Shown: positions 37,281 through 49,710, counted from the stretch's first letter. The stretch: 64,000 nucleotides of DNA from Branchiostoma floridae (GCF_000003815.2 NC_049990.1:17979199-18043198); one strand, 5' to 3'. Notes: generated by a model from the letters alone, not told the origin. Program-made: numbers and translations.

Positions 37281-39596
37281 ATGGCGTACTCAGGAATGCA
37301 CCTTCTCACGATCCTCGCCAGTTTCTCCTTCCATCTCGCCATCTTTAAGTGGCCGGCTGCTCCGCTGCTCAGGAGACTGTCTCCTGTCTTCAAGACGCTG
37401 CCGCCCGGCAAACAGGTGGTGCTGAGGGACTGGTAAGACTTTTCTCAAGACATCGATGCTGACTTTCGTCTCGTAAGCGGTCGTTCGTCTTTTGAAACGG
37501 TCGTCGCGTTTTGAAATGGTTGTCGCCTTTCAAGTGTATTATCGATCCCCGTCACTTTAAGTACTAAAAGTATATAGCACGTTCTGCCCACACCGTGATG
37601 TTTGTTGGTATGTTTGATACATGTATAGGGTTAGGGTTTTGGCTTTTTTTAGTTGTGGTCGAACCCAAGTTGACGCACTTTCTGAGTTTTTTTTGCAATA
37701 ATTCTTTTAACCATTTACTACGATATGCTGTCGTACATTTGTAACTGATTACTGTAATTTAAATGTTGATATATATACGTTTATGCTTTTTGTTAATGGT
37801 GAGGGGTGTCATGGGATAAGCGTGTCATGTTACATTGCACGGTGTGAGAATTCCCGAGGTTCCTTTGTAATGCATATGTGGGACTTAATTCAAGACAAGG
37901 AAAAATGTCATCGTAAATCCTTCCGGATATCTAGAGGTTCTTGTGTTATGCTGACTACAAACATCCCGAAACACAAAAACACACACAAAAGGGCACACAC
38001 ACACACAGACGCACACTGAAAACAATATTTCAATTTTTCATAGAAATAAGCATGTCGGATGAAGGCTTTAAAAAGTTTATGTAAGAATGTGTAGTGAATG
38101 TTGTACTTCTTTTTTCAGTTTCTTAAATATACTTGTGCTTGTATAATGTATATCAGATCTATATTGCTAAAACGGTACTACGTACAGTTTGAATAAAAGC
38201 CAGTCGTGACATCGGCTCCGGCAAGTTTTTGACGAGTTTTAGGCGATTTCGTCGGGCTTTCTATTTCCATCAGCCCTAAGACCGGCGTGAAAACGGGCCA
38301 ACGTAGATAGCCAGACGAAAAGACGTCAAAAACTGGGCTTGCTGAGCAGAACCATTCTCTTACGCAGAGACACCCAACGGCGCCAGCAAACCGCCTCTTG
38401 TCTGTACTCTGCTATCTCAACAGTCACCATCAGTTCCAGTGGGCGTCGCCACCAACCAGATGTCAGCCAATCAGAGAATAGGCCTTTCAAAAGAGATCCC
38501 GCATATATAATCATATATAAGTGTAAGCTCATTAATATCTATGAGCAGGGCGGTTAGGAACTGATGGTGACGGTTGAGATAGCAGAGTACAGACAAGAGG
38601 CGGTTTGCTGGCGCCGTTGGACGTCTGCTCAGGAGAATGAGCAGAACATTTGCCTGGAGAGTATCGCCAGCCCAGTAACACCATGTCTGCTCCCCTGCCC
38701 AGTGTGATGTCGCTGGTACACGCGCTGATTCCCAGCACTGTCGGCCTGTACGTGTTCCTGTACCCGGGGGACGTGCAGCCGGACACAGTCTGGTGAGTGT
38801 CTTAGTATAAGTCGGTTTGCGGTTTCAACTGCGTATGCGCGAGGTCATTCTTGTCTAGTCTAGACCGTGCTTGGGGATATAGGGTTAGAAGATGTTATGA
38901 TATTTTGAAAAGGAACAGGCTCTTTGGAGCACATATCTTTCCTGTCCATCTCCAAGTACTCAATCTGTACGTGTGAGACCACATAGTTTGCAGTGCACTA
39001 GCGACACCAAGCTGCAGTACCAACTAGAAGTAGTAGTTTTCGCCCTGAGGAAGGTGACAGGCGCTCCACCGAAACGTCGGTTTGGCATCAAATCTCGGTT
39101 ATGTGGCTTCTGTCTATGAAAACTTTTCCCCACTGGCTATGGTGTACAGTTATATTATGTCTATTGTGTACAGTTATATTACGTATGAAGTATACCACGC
39201 TTTGGCATCAAATCTCGGTTATGTGACTTATGTCTATGAAAAATCTTCCTTATATTATGTACAGTTATATTACGTATGAAGTACCACGCTTTGGTTCTCA
39301 TGTCCCCCAGGTATGACTCTCCACTTGTCAGACATGCGACGTGCGTGGGGCTGGGCTACACGCTGGCAGGTATGTGGGCAGGTTTATATGGCGTTTAACG
39401 TTTATCTGCACACAAGTTGCTTTGCAAATAATAAAATATGATTTGTGCAGAGAAGATTCAAAGGCCTAAAGGTTTCTTTATCAAATCCCCCTTCTAGGAA
39501 ATGCCCCATCATCCCAGATTTTACTGTGATGTTTGTCCCAACTTCTCTCTCCTCATTTCGTACCTGTTCAAGTTTTCTAATAAGCCCTTTCACAGA

Positions 39597-39651
<55 letters not shown>

Positions 39652-42600
39652 ACATATTACCTAGAATTCCTGTTGCCGCACATGCGTTCTAACCTCTGTG
39701 AAAGGGCTTATTGCCAAAGGTATATTGGTACAGTGTGTTCTGATGCATTTGTCTGTCATGCAATTTGTAAACGTTTGGGATGTTTTTACCACAGATACCC
39801 TCCTCCAGGCGGTCTGCCCTTCACTGTACAACCGGACCATGACGCTGCATCACGTGATCGCCCTGTGTGGAGGGTACGCTGTCAGCGTAAGTCATCAGCC
39901 TGGACACTGGGAACGAGATGTGGCGGTCTCTAACCCAGGCTGACTCTTGTCCACCCTAAAGGTGCACTCTCACTGCGTTAGCGTCAAGCTTGCGTCACTG
40001 TGGGGTTCGTTCATTGCAACATTGTTTTGTTATTTTCTCCGATTTTTTTATAATCTAGATATTGCGTGATACGCGTAAAAGTATGACTTATAAGACGACA
40101 AAATACACAAAAAGTAAGAAAATTCGTTCTTTTTCTCTGGAATTCGTTGAGTAGCTTTCGAAACCAACAGTGACGCAAGCTTGACACGAGTGCAATGAGA
40201 GTGCACCCTACCCTTTCAACACGGTGCACGCGCGGATCCAGGGGGAGGCGCGCCAGGCGCACGCCTCCCCCTTCAGCTGGCAAAAAAAAAATGGCAAGAT
40301 AAACCCAGGCTACTAAAGGTCTTCGGAAGTTATGCCAAGAATAATGACAACGTTATAAGACTAATTCGCTTACTTGAAAGGAGATTTTCTGGTAATTATT
40401 TAGAGAAACTTGCAGTTTGCAATTACTAGTGGGTCTTTCGAGTCACGTAAACTTACGGTAAAGGCCCGGGGCGGGGACGGAGCGAGGCCGCATCAATTTC
40501 TCCCCATGAAACTGGTGGGTCGTTGTAAGCCAAAATCGGCGCTCAAAGATATAAAAAGAGCGTGGAAACTTGGTAAGATATCCAGAAAATCAGCGGAAGT
40601 TAATTATTTTTGATAAACTGGTGATTTATATCGTCCGTTATCGGCTTAGAGAGACGCAACCGGTCGACCCCGCCTAGGGAAAATCGGCGTCGTGCGCCGA
40701 CACCCCCCACTATGTCTCCAGTTCTGATCAGTCGCCGAAATGACCGTGCTGACGTTTTTGTTGTCATTTTCCCCCGATTAATCGTCATCAATTGCCACCA
40801 CAGAAGCAAAAAGAGTCCAAAATATATGCAATTTCAAATGCATAAGACACTTTCAAAATCGTCTCCGACAAGCCGCTTAGATCCCACGAGATTTCTATGC
40901 GATTTTATAGGAGCGCGAGCCGCTTCGCGGAGAAAGGCAAATCGGCAGCCAGGTACAAATAATTTTGTGATATTGTTTGTGTAGCGTGGCGTCATTTATG
41001 AATATTAAGAAGGAGGAACTAGCCTTCGTTCGGTTTGTCCTCAGTGGTAGTTGCTAAAAATAGTAAAAAATGTCCCTAACGTGAACTAGGCAGCCACAGA
41101 CATGACAAAGAGAGGGGAGACCCCGCTCTCGTGACCCCCCCCCCCCCCCCCCCTTAGCAAATTTCTGGATCCGCCAGTGCGGTGATCAGTATTCTCTTGC
41201 ATAACGGGTACCGATCATGACATCATTGCATTTCATACATACATCAAGTTCTCGATACCAGAAATACTTTAACATATGTGGCCTTTCCTTGGCTCAGTTT
41301 TTTCTTAAAACTTTTTTTCCAATGTAAAGCTACCACCAATGTGTCATCGGTAATTTAGAACATCACACCATAGACAATCTGAAAAGTTGACGTCAGGCGA
41401 TATTCAAAGAGTGCCCCAACCCCAAAAATGATGTATGAGTTAATGTTTAGTCATTAAAAGTGGGGTACAGAACCAACAAGACAACATTCTTGAACAAGTT
41501 GAACTGTAAATTCCAACACCAAAATTACTAACCCAAATTTTCGACTGAACAACACCAGTCTTTGTCATGACGGTGGGCGCCACAGACTTCCTGCAACCTA
41601 TGACCCAATGCTCACTTAGTCACGTGTTCTATCTCACAATTCCTTGACAAAGATTAATGCTGTTCAGTCGAAAATTTGGGTGAGTCTAATTTTCCGTTGG
41701 ACATCTACAGTTCAACTAGTTCAACAATAATGACTTCTGCTAACACAGATGAACTTTCAAGTTCAGATAACATTGGTATCAGATTCTTCTCATGACAGAA
41801 GATTCCACACGTTTGTAACTTAACCAAGCTTCGTTCTGTAACCTAACCAAGTTTCTCTCGCGGTATCCAGGTGGATCCGGTTGTGCCGTACTTCATTAAC
41901 TACTGGCTGATGATGGAGCTATCCGGTCCTTTCCTCCACCTCAGGTAACAACAGCTACACATGCAAGAATTTACCTGGATAAGCTTGAAGCTTTTGATAA
42001 TGAATTTGCTCAGTGCAAGACAATAGATCAAGAGACCACGTATGGGTACTGAAGTAGCAAACACTGGAACAACATCTCTTCTCGCCAAGTCCGAAACATC
42101 AGAGTTGAGACAAGCTCAACTCGGTAGGATCTAGGAGTCAGGACTAACTGTTACCAGTACAGAGAGTACTTTCCTTTTGGTTCCTTTTCGCACCTTTTCG
42201 TTTCTTTTCGCACTTTCGGTACAGGCAGCACGTTACAAGACTGTCATCATGCAGTACGCACACGGCAGAAGTTGGAAAACAGTTGGTGGTCAGCAATATC
42301 AAAATGCAACACAACACCAAGAGTCTGACATCTGGGCTTATTTGGTCTTGTGCATTCTCCTACGCAGAGACATCCAACGGCGCCAGCAAACCGCCTCTTG
42401 TCTGTACTCTGCTATCTCATGATCAACCATCAGTTCCTGTGGGCGTCGCCACAAACCAGCTGTCAGCCAATCAGAGAATATGCCTTTCAATTTTCAAAAT
42501 GGATCTTGCATATATAAGGTAAGCAGGGCGGTCAGGAACTGATGGCTACGGTTGAGATAGCAGAGTACAGACAATAGACGGTTTGCCAGCGCGGTTGGAT

Positions 42601-42947
42601 GTCTCTACCTAGAAGAATGGTCTTGTGTTGAAACATAAAGATAAACTTGAATGATGTGATGTTGTTATCACTTCTCCAGGTCTATCTTACTCGGCCTGGG
42701 CCAGGGGAAGTCCACGCTGTACCAAGTGAACGGCGTCCTCCTATTGGTCGTGTTTTTCGCCTGTCGTGTCGTCACCATCCCTGTCTGGTGGGTACAGTTC
42801 TATCAACACGTGACCTCAGATGATCTGGCCGGGTTTCGTGTCGCCACGATCGTCAGTTTGTTTGTGTTACATCCTGCCATTAACGTGTTAAACTTGTACT
42901 GGTTCGGCAAGATCAGCTGGTTAGTGTATCGCTACCTGTCTACATAA
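37281..42947 (+). CDS. TLCD4: TLC-domain membrane protein, TLCD4/TMEM56-like
   Basis: Six exons: 37281-37432, 38703-38792, 39311-39369, 39795-39886, 41871-41944, 42680-42947 (stop TAA), 244 residues, all phases consistent. The start follows GCCCAGCC, a fair context. The protein is a multi-span membrane protein: hydrophobic LLTILASFSFHLAIF at the N-terminus, VMSLVHALIPSTVGLYVFLY, the TLC-type histidine pair MTLHHVIALCGGYAV, the conserved block YWLMMELSGPFLHLR, then VNGVLLLVVFFACRVV. This order matches TLCD4. TLC proteins act in membrane lipid (ceramide or related) metabolism or composition in the ER or plasma membrane. The exact reaction of TLCD4 is unknown to me. The introns carry several MITEs. 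Confidence 0.88.
37850..38015 (-). repeat. Interspersed repeat family A fragment, antisense
   Basis: AGAGGTTCTTGTGTTATGCTGACTAC followed by a CACACAAAAGGGCACACACACACA tract is the inverted start of family A (compare 8340 and 53830). In TLCD4 intron 1. Confidence 0.6.
38353..38639. mobile_element. hAT-type MITE with perfect 8-bp target duplication, copy 1
   Basis: Ends CATTCTC...GAGAATG with about 85 bp inverted arms (CCAACGGCGCCAGCAAACCG / CGGTTTGCTGGCGCCGTTGG). The 8-bp direct repeat AGCAGAAC flanks both ends (38345-38352, 38640-38647), typical of hAT insertion. It ends 63 bases before TLCD4 exon 2. Confidence 0.9.
39579..39712. mobile_element. Small MITE containing an (AT)n microsatellite
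   Basis: TAATAAGCCCTTTCACAGA on the left pairs with TCTGTGAAAGGGCTTATT on the right. A run of about 52 bp of (AT)n (39598-39650) sits just inside the left end. In TLCD4 intron 3. Confidence 0.75.
39961..40206. mobile_element. MITE family C
   Basis: GGTGCACTCTCACTGCG...CAAGCTTGCGTCACTG on the left mirrors CAGTGACGCAAGCTTG...GCAATGAGAGTGCACC on the right, 246 bp in all. Diverged copy at 25213-25450. TLCD4 intron 4. Confidence 0.85.
40224..41180. mobile_element. Non-autonomous transposon with GCGGATCCAG ends
   Basis: Left CACGCGCGGATCCAGGGGG and right CTGGATCCGCCAGTGC are inverted. About 950 bp, CpG-rich inside, with a run of about 20 C at 41139-41155 near the right end. No protein recognised. 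TLCD4 intron 4. Confidence 0.6.
41485..41733. mobile_element. MITE with nested inverted repeats
   Basis: GAACAAGTTGAACTGTAAATT and ACCCAAATTTTCGACTGAAC on the left pair with GTTCAGTCGAAAATTTGGGT and CTACAGTTCAACTAGTTC on the right. The hairpin ends about 140 bases before TLCD4 exon 5 (41871). Confidence 0.75.
42353..42619. mobile_element. hAT-type MITE with perfect 8-bp target duplication, copy 2
   Basis: Same family as 38353-38639 (CATTCTC ends, shared CCAACGGCGCCAGCAAACCG), flanked by the perfect direct repeat GTCTTGTG (42345-42352, 42620-42627). In TLCD4 intron 5, ending 60 bases before exon 6. Preceded by a short CTTTTCGTTTC-type run at 42175-42225. Confidence 0.9.
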
Positions 42948-42964
42948 CTCCGAAAATAATTCAT

Positions 42965-44060
42965 CAGGTTAGTAGAATATAGGATATAGGAGATTTCTTT
43001 TGCACAACCAGTAGGTACCGCTTACTTGGCTTACGTTTCGATGTCTGTCAGACACCTTCCTCAGAGCTTCTGACTGGAGTTCTGCTTCTCGCCGCTGTAA
43101 GTAGCAGATGTAGGTGACGCTTTGGCGGTGAGAAAACAATGTATTTCTGTCTGCTTTGTTGTTAAAAGATTAATATTAAAGATTTGGAAACACAATATCG
43201 CCCAAGAGTCAGTAATATCTACACTAATAATACAGACCGTTGACTTTTCTCATCATTCCGTTGTTGGGGCAAGCTTTCGGGCCATTTGGGCATGTTAGCC
43301 ACAAAATGGAGTCAGTATGGCCTAAAAATCTCTAATTAATGAGGGTTTGTTACTTACGGATGTACCGTGTGTCTTTCGTTTACTCATACAGAATTTTTCT
43401 TCTTTGGAGATGGTCAACATGACGAAAAATCACTAAATGAGCAAATATGTAGCCTGATGATATACATGTAGTACGGACACTACCATGGTAGCCATGACTG
43501 TAGTAGTAGAAGTAAAAGTTGTTGGATAGCTGTAAAGTGGCAACAATATGGAAACCATGGGTGCATGTACGTAGTTATCAATTTTGTAAGTGATACCAAT
43601 CTACCACATTATTGTCACTTTTACTACACCAGTGCACATCTTGAATACAGGAATGAATTCATGGTGTCTATTTTGAAAATCAAACCATCTTGTTACCATC
43701 TTATTTTTGCCCTATCAAATCATTTTTGTAATCTGCAAAGAAAATTATCCATAAAATTTACCTGTTTTGGCCTAATCAATTTTAGCATTTTTTTTCTTAT
43801 TTTGCAGTAAATTTGGGTGGAATGTTCAGTTACATTTGCTACAATTGAGGATGTCACAGTACCTTTTACATGATAAATAGACCTTCATATTTCTGTTGGA
43901 AATGTCTACAGATTTTTTGTGTACATTGTAGCGTAAACAAGCTGATGTAAGATCTATCTATTCAATACATATCAATCTTTTAGGTAGCCAAGCGTTCATG
44001 CTCAAAGTAAAATACATAAAAAATCCAGAGTCAACCTCGATCATTAATATCTGAATTTGG
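42965..44060. other. Spacer between TLCD4 and the palindrome
   Basis: 42965-43135 carries a one-sided relative of the 26586 MITE (TTACGTTTCGATGTCTGTCAG, ACACCTTCCTCAG). The remaining 0.9 kb is A/T-rich with no exon recognised. Confidence 0.5.
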
Positions 44061-44235
44061 ACATTGATATAGTTATCTAAGTATGCATAATTATATCCTG
44101 TTTTATCTGCACCTTGTCAAATACGTTAGCATTAGGATGATAAGAATTAAAGGCAGCAGTATTAACAAATAACACCTCAGATTTTATATTTTTTTCCATC
44201 TTGTGAACTTGCTGTAGCTTTAATTACGAATGTTT

Positions 44236-47200
44236 TCAAATCTGGGTAAGAGTTCCGTTGATTACAAAGTCTGGTTGGTGGATTTCCATGTTAGCATGTT
44301 CAATAACCTTTAAGATGATACCCATCTCCCACTCCCCCACCCAGCTGCCTCCCCCACTTGGCCCCCTACTGGACAATCTATGGCCCGCCTGACTGTCAAC
44401 ACCGAAAACCTTTCGTATTTTATGTTTGGCATCTTTATCCCGACATCCGATTCCGAGAATATCCATGACCTTCAGAACCATGCCCTCCTTATACCTACAT
44501 AACTCATCGTATCTCAGTATCACATGGAAACATTTATGTGGGTCATCTTTCGTCAGCTCATTTGCTTTTTTCATAAACATGAGCCAAATACAGGCAAAGA
44601 ACCAGACGACACCATGGGTAACGGGAATGGAAGTAAACACAGGGACATCCCATGGAGCAGGGAACACTATGTCACCTATGTTCTCAACATACTTGACATC
44701 ACGTTTAAGAGCAGTTTGGAGCCAGTACTTCCAATAGCGGCCCTCTGCCATGAGATGGAGGTTAGAGTCCACATATCCGATGACGTCCCGATACAGGAAG
44801 ATGTTCTTCACTCTTGGCAATGCGGTTTGCAACAGGTCTGCAATGGGAAGAACCTGTGGATATAGAAACTGTCAGTACAATGCGGGAACGAGGTTTAACG
44901 AGATGGAAATGAAGTCAGATAGTCAGATTATGAAACACATTCATTCGATCGTGATAACAGCAGGGTTTTGCCCCGCACTGCATTAATCAATGCAGTCAAT
45001 CTATATTGTGTAGCTTCCTTGTTGACTTACCTGGCCACGCAATTTGTAACAGGTTATTGTTTTGGAAGGATCGTCCTGTAACAGGGAGTAGTTGAAAAGA
45101 GTGTTGGTGTGTCTTATGACGGTCATGAGCATTTCCTTCTCATCCAAAGATGTATCCTTTTGGAGGGCGTAACGTGAGAAATTGGTGTGCACGTCGGATT
45201 CAGAAATCGTGTGCATCTCACCACTTGCTTGTAGAGCTTTGACCAGCAGTGTCGATCCGCATCGCACTGTTTGTAAAAGAATGACAATAATTGTCTTTTA
45301 GGATTTCTTCAATGTTTGTTGCTTGTCAATCGTGTTTCGTATATAAGAACGGATATCCTACTTTATTAAGGTAATACCAATAAACGCCTTTCTAACAGAA
45401 TCATTTTGTGCTTTTTGTCGCCTGTGACCTTTTATTTGGCAAAATACATTCATGTAATGAAATAAACAAATAGTGCAGTTTCATGATTTTTTTAATAATC
45501 TATAGCATTATCTAAAGAAAAGTAATAGCAATGGCTCAATTCCTGTTTTGGGGTATGTAAATTACTGGCTTACTTGTATGATGGAGGAAAATAGTTGTGA
45601 CATGTTCAACGTCTTTGGCAACTTCAGTAGCGACATCTGCCAACTGGGAAAATGGTATCACGAGTAGTTCTTCAGCTGTCGACATCAAGGGCTGAAAAGA
45701 GATAGGAAAGTTATGTTCCAGAGAAACGAGGTTTGTCGATTATATAGCTTTGTTGTTGCACCCCGATAATATTTGAGAGAGTTCCGTCCAAGAAACGGAT
45801 GAGTTATTGTTTCTTAAACCCTATTCAGACCGGGCTTTTTTGGTCAATCTGGGACGGTTGTGTGTGTGTGGGGGGGGGGGGGGGAGTTGAGGCCTCTCCC
45901 CGTCTAACTCCTGTAACTCACAAACGACTTATCATATGACCCCTTTTTTTAGAGAATGACGTAGACATAAAATATGACTATTGTAGGAAATTTGACGTCG
46001 TTATGACGTAATATTGCGTTATTATGACGTCATTAATGTGATTGTATTGGCTGGAACCATGAAGAAAAGTGTATTCCCATAAAACTTCAAGTTGTGCTTC
46101 GAAAATGCAACAGCCATTGTAGATAACAAAATAATAATGTCTGCTACCACTTCTGTTGTCAATAGCAACATCGGGTCAGCTAGTTATGAATTTTAAGGGA
46201 TGATATGAAAGCTAGTTCTACGTGATCTGGTACAATGGTCCGCCATCTTGGATCTAGGCCGATGGCGTCGTTCAATTAGCATAATTCATGCACACCTAAT
46301 TATCAAAAATAAACTTAATGAGATAAAGTTTTATTCATGTAATAAAATAGCTTTTATATAGCAAGAAAACCTGAAAAATACAGTGTTAGAACTGAAATTA
46401 GCGATTTTTGTAAAAAAAATGCCTATTAAAAACTGATTGCTATGGCAAGACGAAAAACAGAAATGTTTCCAAACTTGTTGAAATTTTTGCCAACTAAATT
46501 TTAAGAAAATTTCCGAATTTTGTGGCTGTAGGGTAAGCCGTTCGGGCGTTATGCGACATAAAAGTTGGCACAGGCCTCACCCCCCCCTGTCTGAATAGGG
46601 TTAAGCATACACAAAAGCTACAAAGTTAATGGTTCATTTTTCTCTCTTTTTTTGTAGTCAATGCTTCTTTCAACTTAGACTTAAGCTACTTCAAGATTTG
46701 TACATATCGATATCGCTGGTTTTGATATTTAGACTTAATGCTTTTACGGCAAAGGGCTACAACGCTTCCGATTGCTCAAAGAGTAAGTTGTGCCATGCAA
46801 CAATTACCTCATATTTTTTCCTTCTGTTTGAACAAAAGGCATTTAGCGTGATTTAGAAGAGACTCCTACATATCAGACCTTATATAGAAACATCATTTCG
46901 TTGTTGACAAGATGTTCCTGTTTATATTGCAAAATGTGTAATTGGAAGGATACGGAGATTTTAGTACCACTCTGATAGAATTTATTGAAATGTCGTGATG
47001 GCTGTCTTAGTAGCGCTATCTCTCTTCGATTTTAAATCTAACAGATCGCTCGACGAAATGCATTGGAAAAATAACAGTTTTTTTCGTGCTTCGTAGCTGT
47101 TCTATTGTCTTTTTAGTCACCCTTTTTGTGTTTTTTTAATGATATAGCCAGAATATAATCTATGTTAACAAACATCCACTTTAGGTCGCTGTGAGAGCGC

Positions 47201-47741
47201 AGCGCGATCGCAGTCTTGTGGAAAGTATAGTACACAAGATTTTATTTTTGTACGAAAATAGCAGTAATATAGCAATTGATGAAGTTTGGCGCAGGCCTCA
47301 AAAGCTCCCCCCCCCGTATGAATAGGGTTAAGGAGCATACAATTCGTCAATCTTCTCCTTAAAAAAAATTAGAAAATAGATAGCACATAATAAATCATTA
47401 CTAACCAGATCATCTTGGCAATAGCACCTCAGAAAAAGCATTCTTATTGACAATAATACCAAACAAAATTATTAAAAGGTTCTGACAAGTAGAAATGTAA
47501 GCTTTACCTCTCTTATGAATGGAGCTGCCTTAACTTTAGACAAGTCCTTTGGTCTCGCCAACACAAGTGCCTTGTCTTTAAAGTCAGCACAGCACACGAG
47601 GTAGTCACGACCGTGCTCGCGGAAAAACTTGGCCGGGTTGGAAACTGACACTTTTTCCTTCCTTGCTTCAAAATCGCTGAACTGCGTTGGGTTAAGGTGA
47701 TTCAGACCCGCTTTCACGCAGACTTGCAGTAGGTATGCCAT
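44236..47741 (-). CDS. P-loop sulfotransferase-like protein, left copy
   Basis: Four exons on the minus strand: 47741-47508, 45691-45574, 45266-45031, 44853-44236, 401 residues, borders and phases consistent. The start is the ATG in TTTCAGATTTAAAAGATGG. The best recognised features are MRCGSTLLVKALQASG, like the R-x-G-S-T 5'-phosphosulfate loop of Golgi or cytosolic sulfotransferases, and IFLYRDVIGYVDS, like the 3'-phosphate site (R-D...S). No signal peptide or membrane anchor is obvious. Sulfotransferase activity is inferred from these two motifs only, and the substrate is unknown. It is divergently paired with the right copy through a shared central region. Confidence 0.7.
45817..46602. mobile_element. 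TTAA-type MITE in intron, long version
   Basis: Left TTAAACCCTATTCAGAC, right GTCTGAATAGGGTTAA: inverted ends abutting TTAA, piggyBac-like. A solo right end (GAATAGGGTTAAGG) is at about 47320. The corresponding intron of the right arm holds only about 250 bp of this family (52665-52915). Confidence 0.7.
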
Positions 47742-47780
47742 CTTTTAAATCTGAAATTTGGCACACAGTTATTTTAATCC

Positions 47781-48113
47781 GGGGGCCTAAGCATTTGCAC
47801 GAACCCTATGAGATTCGTACGAACATTATGTGATACGGACGAATCACGATGCGAAAACGTACGAACCTTATGTGATTTGCACGAACTTTATGCGAATGAC
47901 GTGATGTCACGTGACCCGGTGGCGGTTGGCCGGTTTCATAAGGTTCGTGTGTGTTAACATAGTGATTCGTGCGAATCACATAAGGTTCGTACGTTTTTGC
48001 ATAGTGATTCGTCTGATTTTCATAAGGTTCGTGCGTTTTCACATAGTAATTCGTGCGTATCACATAATGTTCCTACGAATCTCATAGGGTTCGTGCAAAT
48101 GCTTAGGCACCCC
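47781..48113. mobile_element. Near-perfect hairpin MITE present only in the left arm
   Basis: The halves are inverted copies: GGGGGCCTAAGCATTTGCAC at the left and GTGCAAATGCTTAGGCACCC at the right, with repeated ACGAACCTTATGTGAT / ATCACATAAGGTTCGT inside. The matching place in the right arm (about 51500-51545) is empty, so it inserted after the arms separated. It lies just upstream of the coding exon of the left gene. Confidence 0.85.
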
Positions 48114-49141
48114 TGTTGATGTCACGTTAACGTACTTGTAGCATAAAGGGTTTGGACTGATCACAAGCTGTTAAATCTATGAGACACATTACGTATACGT
48201 GTTTACAGACTGGTGCCTATTTGCCAATGTGGGTCATTTAACCCGGTGATACGTTAATGATTAACGGTTGGTAAAAACAAGTCTTATCATTGTAAATCTA
48301 CGATTATCCGGGCATATTAATGCACACATTGCCATGAGTTGAGGTACATGTCTTGCAGGACACGAGTTGTAGGTACATGTACAACGGCAAGGCTAACATC
48401 CTTGCAACAATAAGAGGCACCTGTAAGGACTTGCGCCGGCCTATAGACTTCCTAAAATAGATAAGAAGTAGGTCAGGGGGCGGAGGAAAAGGGGAGGAAT
48501 CCTGGGTCCTCGGGTAGGAACATGTCAGACGTAGTGTTGTATAAAAACTATAAGCCTAGGAAGTTCTTCTCCTGTCTATTATCGTTTTAGTTGACTGCAA
48601 TCTTTGATTTCATTGGGTTATCGTAGGAACAAGTAAGAAATAAATGTTACGGTGTAGGTTTGCAGACCGTTATCATTGATCATGACAACATATGTGAACA
48701 TATTTTTGCATGTTATGATCATGTACACAGCGTTGTACAGTTGCCCTTTGTCCAGGGGCCATGTACTTCAACCTCTTTTCACGACACCAGGGAAATCACT
48801 TAGCCAAACTCTTGAAGAAACTCGAGAACGACCTAAAACACACAGTTTCATAGCAATTGCGTTTGGTTAAATCCGGTCAAACATGTAAATGGTAGTGTTT
48901 TCTGGGGGAAATTATAGTAATGTATTGTGTAACTTCCAAATGCTAATGCAAAGTTAACGTTTTGATGCCAGAAAACTCGCTCACAGTGACGATGCCTTAC
49001 GTATGGCAAGATAGGGTTGGTGGTCCTGTTTGTAAATGACAGTTGTTATTGAGTAACACAGCCACACAAAGTAAGGATCCCGAAACGCCAAGTCATGCTA
49101 GTCTATGACAATCACACACAAGGTGACATGTCCGTACGTAC

Positions 49142-49330
49142 CTGAGTAAATTTGATCTCTGGGTTGAAGTTCGGAGTAGGGAGGTACGGAGCGGCCATTT
49201 GCAGCCTGGCGAGCAGAAAAAGGGGCGTGTCCATGCGGGGTCAGGGTCCACTGGCGCTTTGTTGAACGACTGACGGTAATCTCCAAGTAGATGTTGGGAC
49301 GGCTAGAAACTGTTAAGTTTCCTAGCTGCC
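49142..49330 (-). other. Probable noncoding first exon of the left gene (5' boundary approximate)
   Basis: On the minus strand AAATTTACTCAG|GTACGT forms a donor at 49142 mirrored by AAATTTACCCAG|GTAAGT in the right arm. A conserved acceptor (AAATTTCAG) lies just before each start codon. The 5' limit cannot be seen; 49330 is a guess. Confidence 0.45.
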
Positions 49331-49460
49331 CTTTCTTTAACCTTCACGGAAGGGAAACATGTCGTTTTTGCTCCGTTTCTTCCTCTCCAAACAGATAAGG
49401 TCAATGACCAGACGGTCGCCACCAAGGTTGCTGGTTGCCCTGTGGTGTTTCATTACAATA

Positions 49461-49706
49461 AGCCTTCTCACACTAGTTATCACGCATGCGTGGGTGAAAG
49501 GAACTCTGGGTAATATGTCAAAGTTGAAGGCACACAGACGTAAACAGTCTGACGTCTCTACCATTGTGTCGATTTGCGTAGCAATGTCCGAATGTAATGG
49601 CGCCTGCAAAATGGCGGAATGTTGATTTTCTGTGTGCCTTCAACTTTGACATATTACCCAGAGTTCATTTCACCCGCGCGTGCGTGGTAACGAGTGTGAG
49701 AAGGCT
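49461..49706. mobile_element. MITE at the palindrome centre, element 1
   Basis: About 80-bp inverted ends: AGCCTTCTCACACTAGTTAT... and ...AACGAGTGTGAGAAGGCT, both including ACTCTGGGTAATATGTCAAA or its complement. Flanking TA on each side suggests a TA target duplication. It occupies part of the spacer between the two arms. Confidence 0.8.
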
Positions 49707-49710
49707 TATA

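Larger units (their letters stand above)
44063..49463. repeat. Left arm of a large inverted duplication
   Basis: Matches 49955-54985 in reverse complement from the 3' flank of the sulfotransferase-like gene (TTATCTAAGTATGCATA...) up to CATTACAATA near the centre. Exon sizes are identical in three of four exons. Differences include arm-specific insertions at 47781-48113 (left) and about 51105-51435 (right) and different lengths of the intronic TTAA-type MITE. Confidence 0.9.

Noticed and set aside
44426-44865. Opposite-strand frames over the sulfotransferase-like exon 4 (also 54169-54608)
   Set aside because: Mirror shadows of a well-supported coding exon; both copies show them only because the exon is duplicated.
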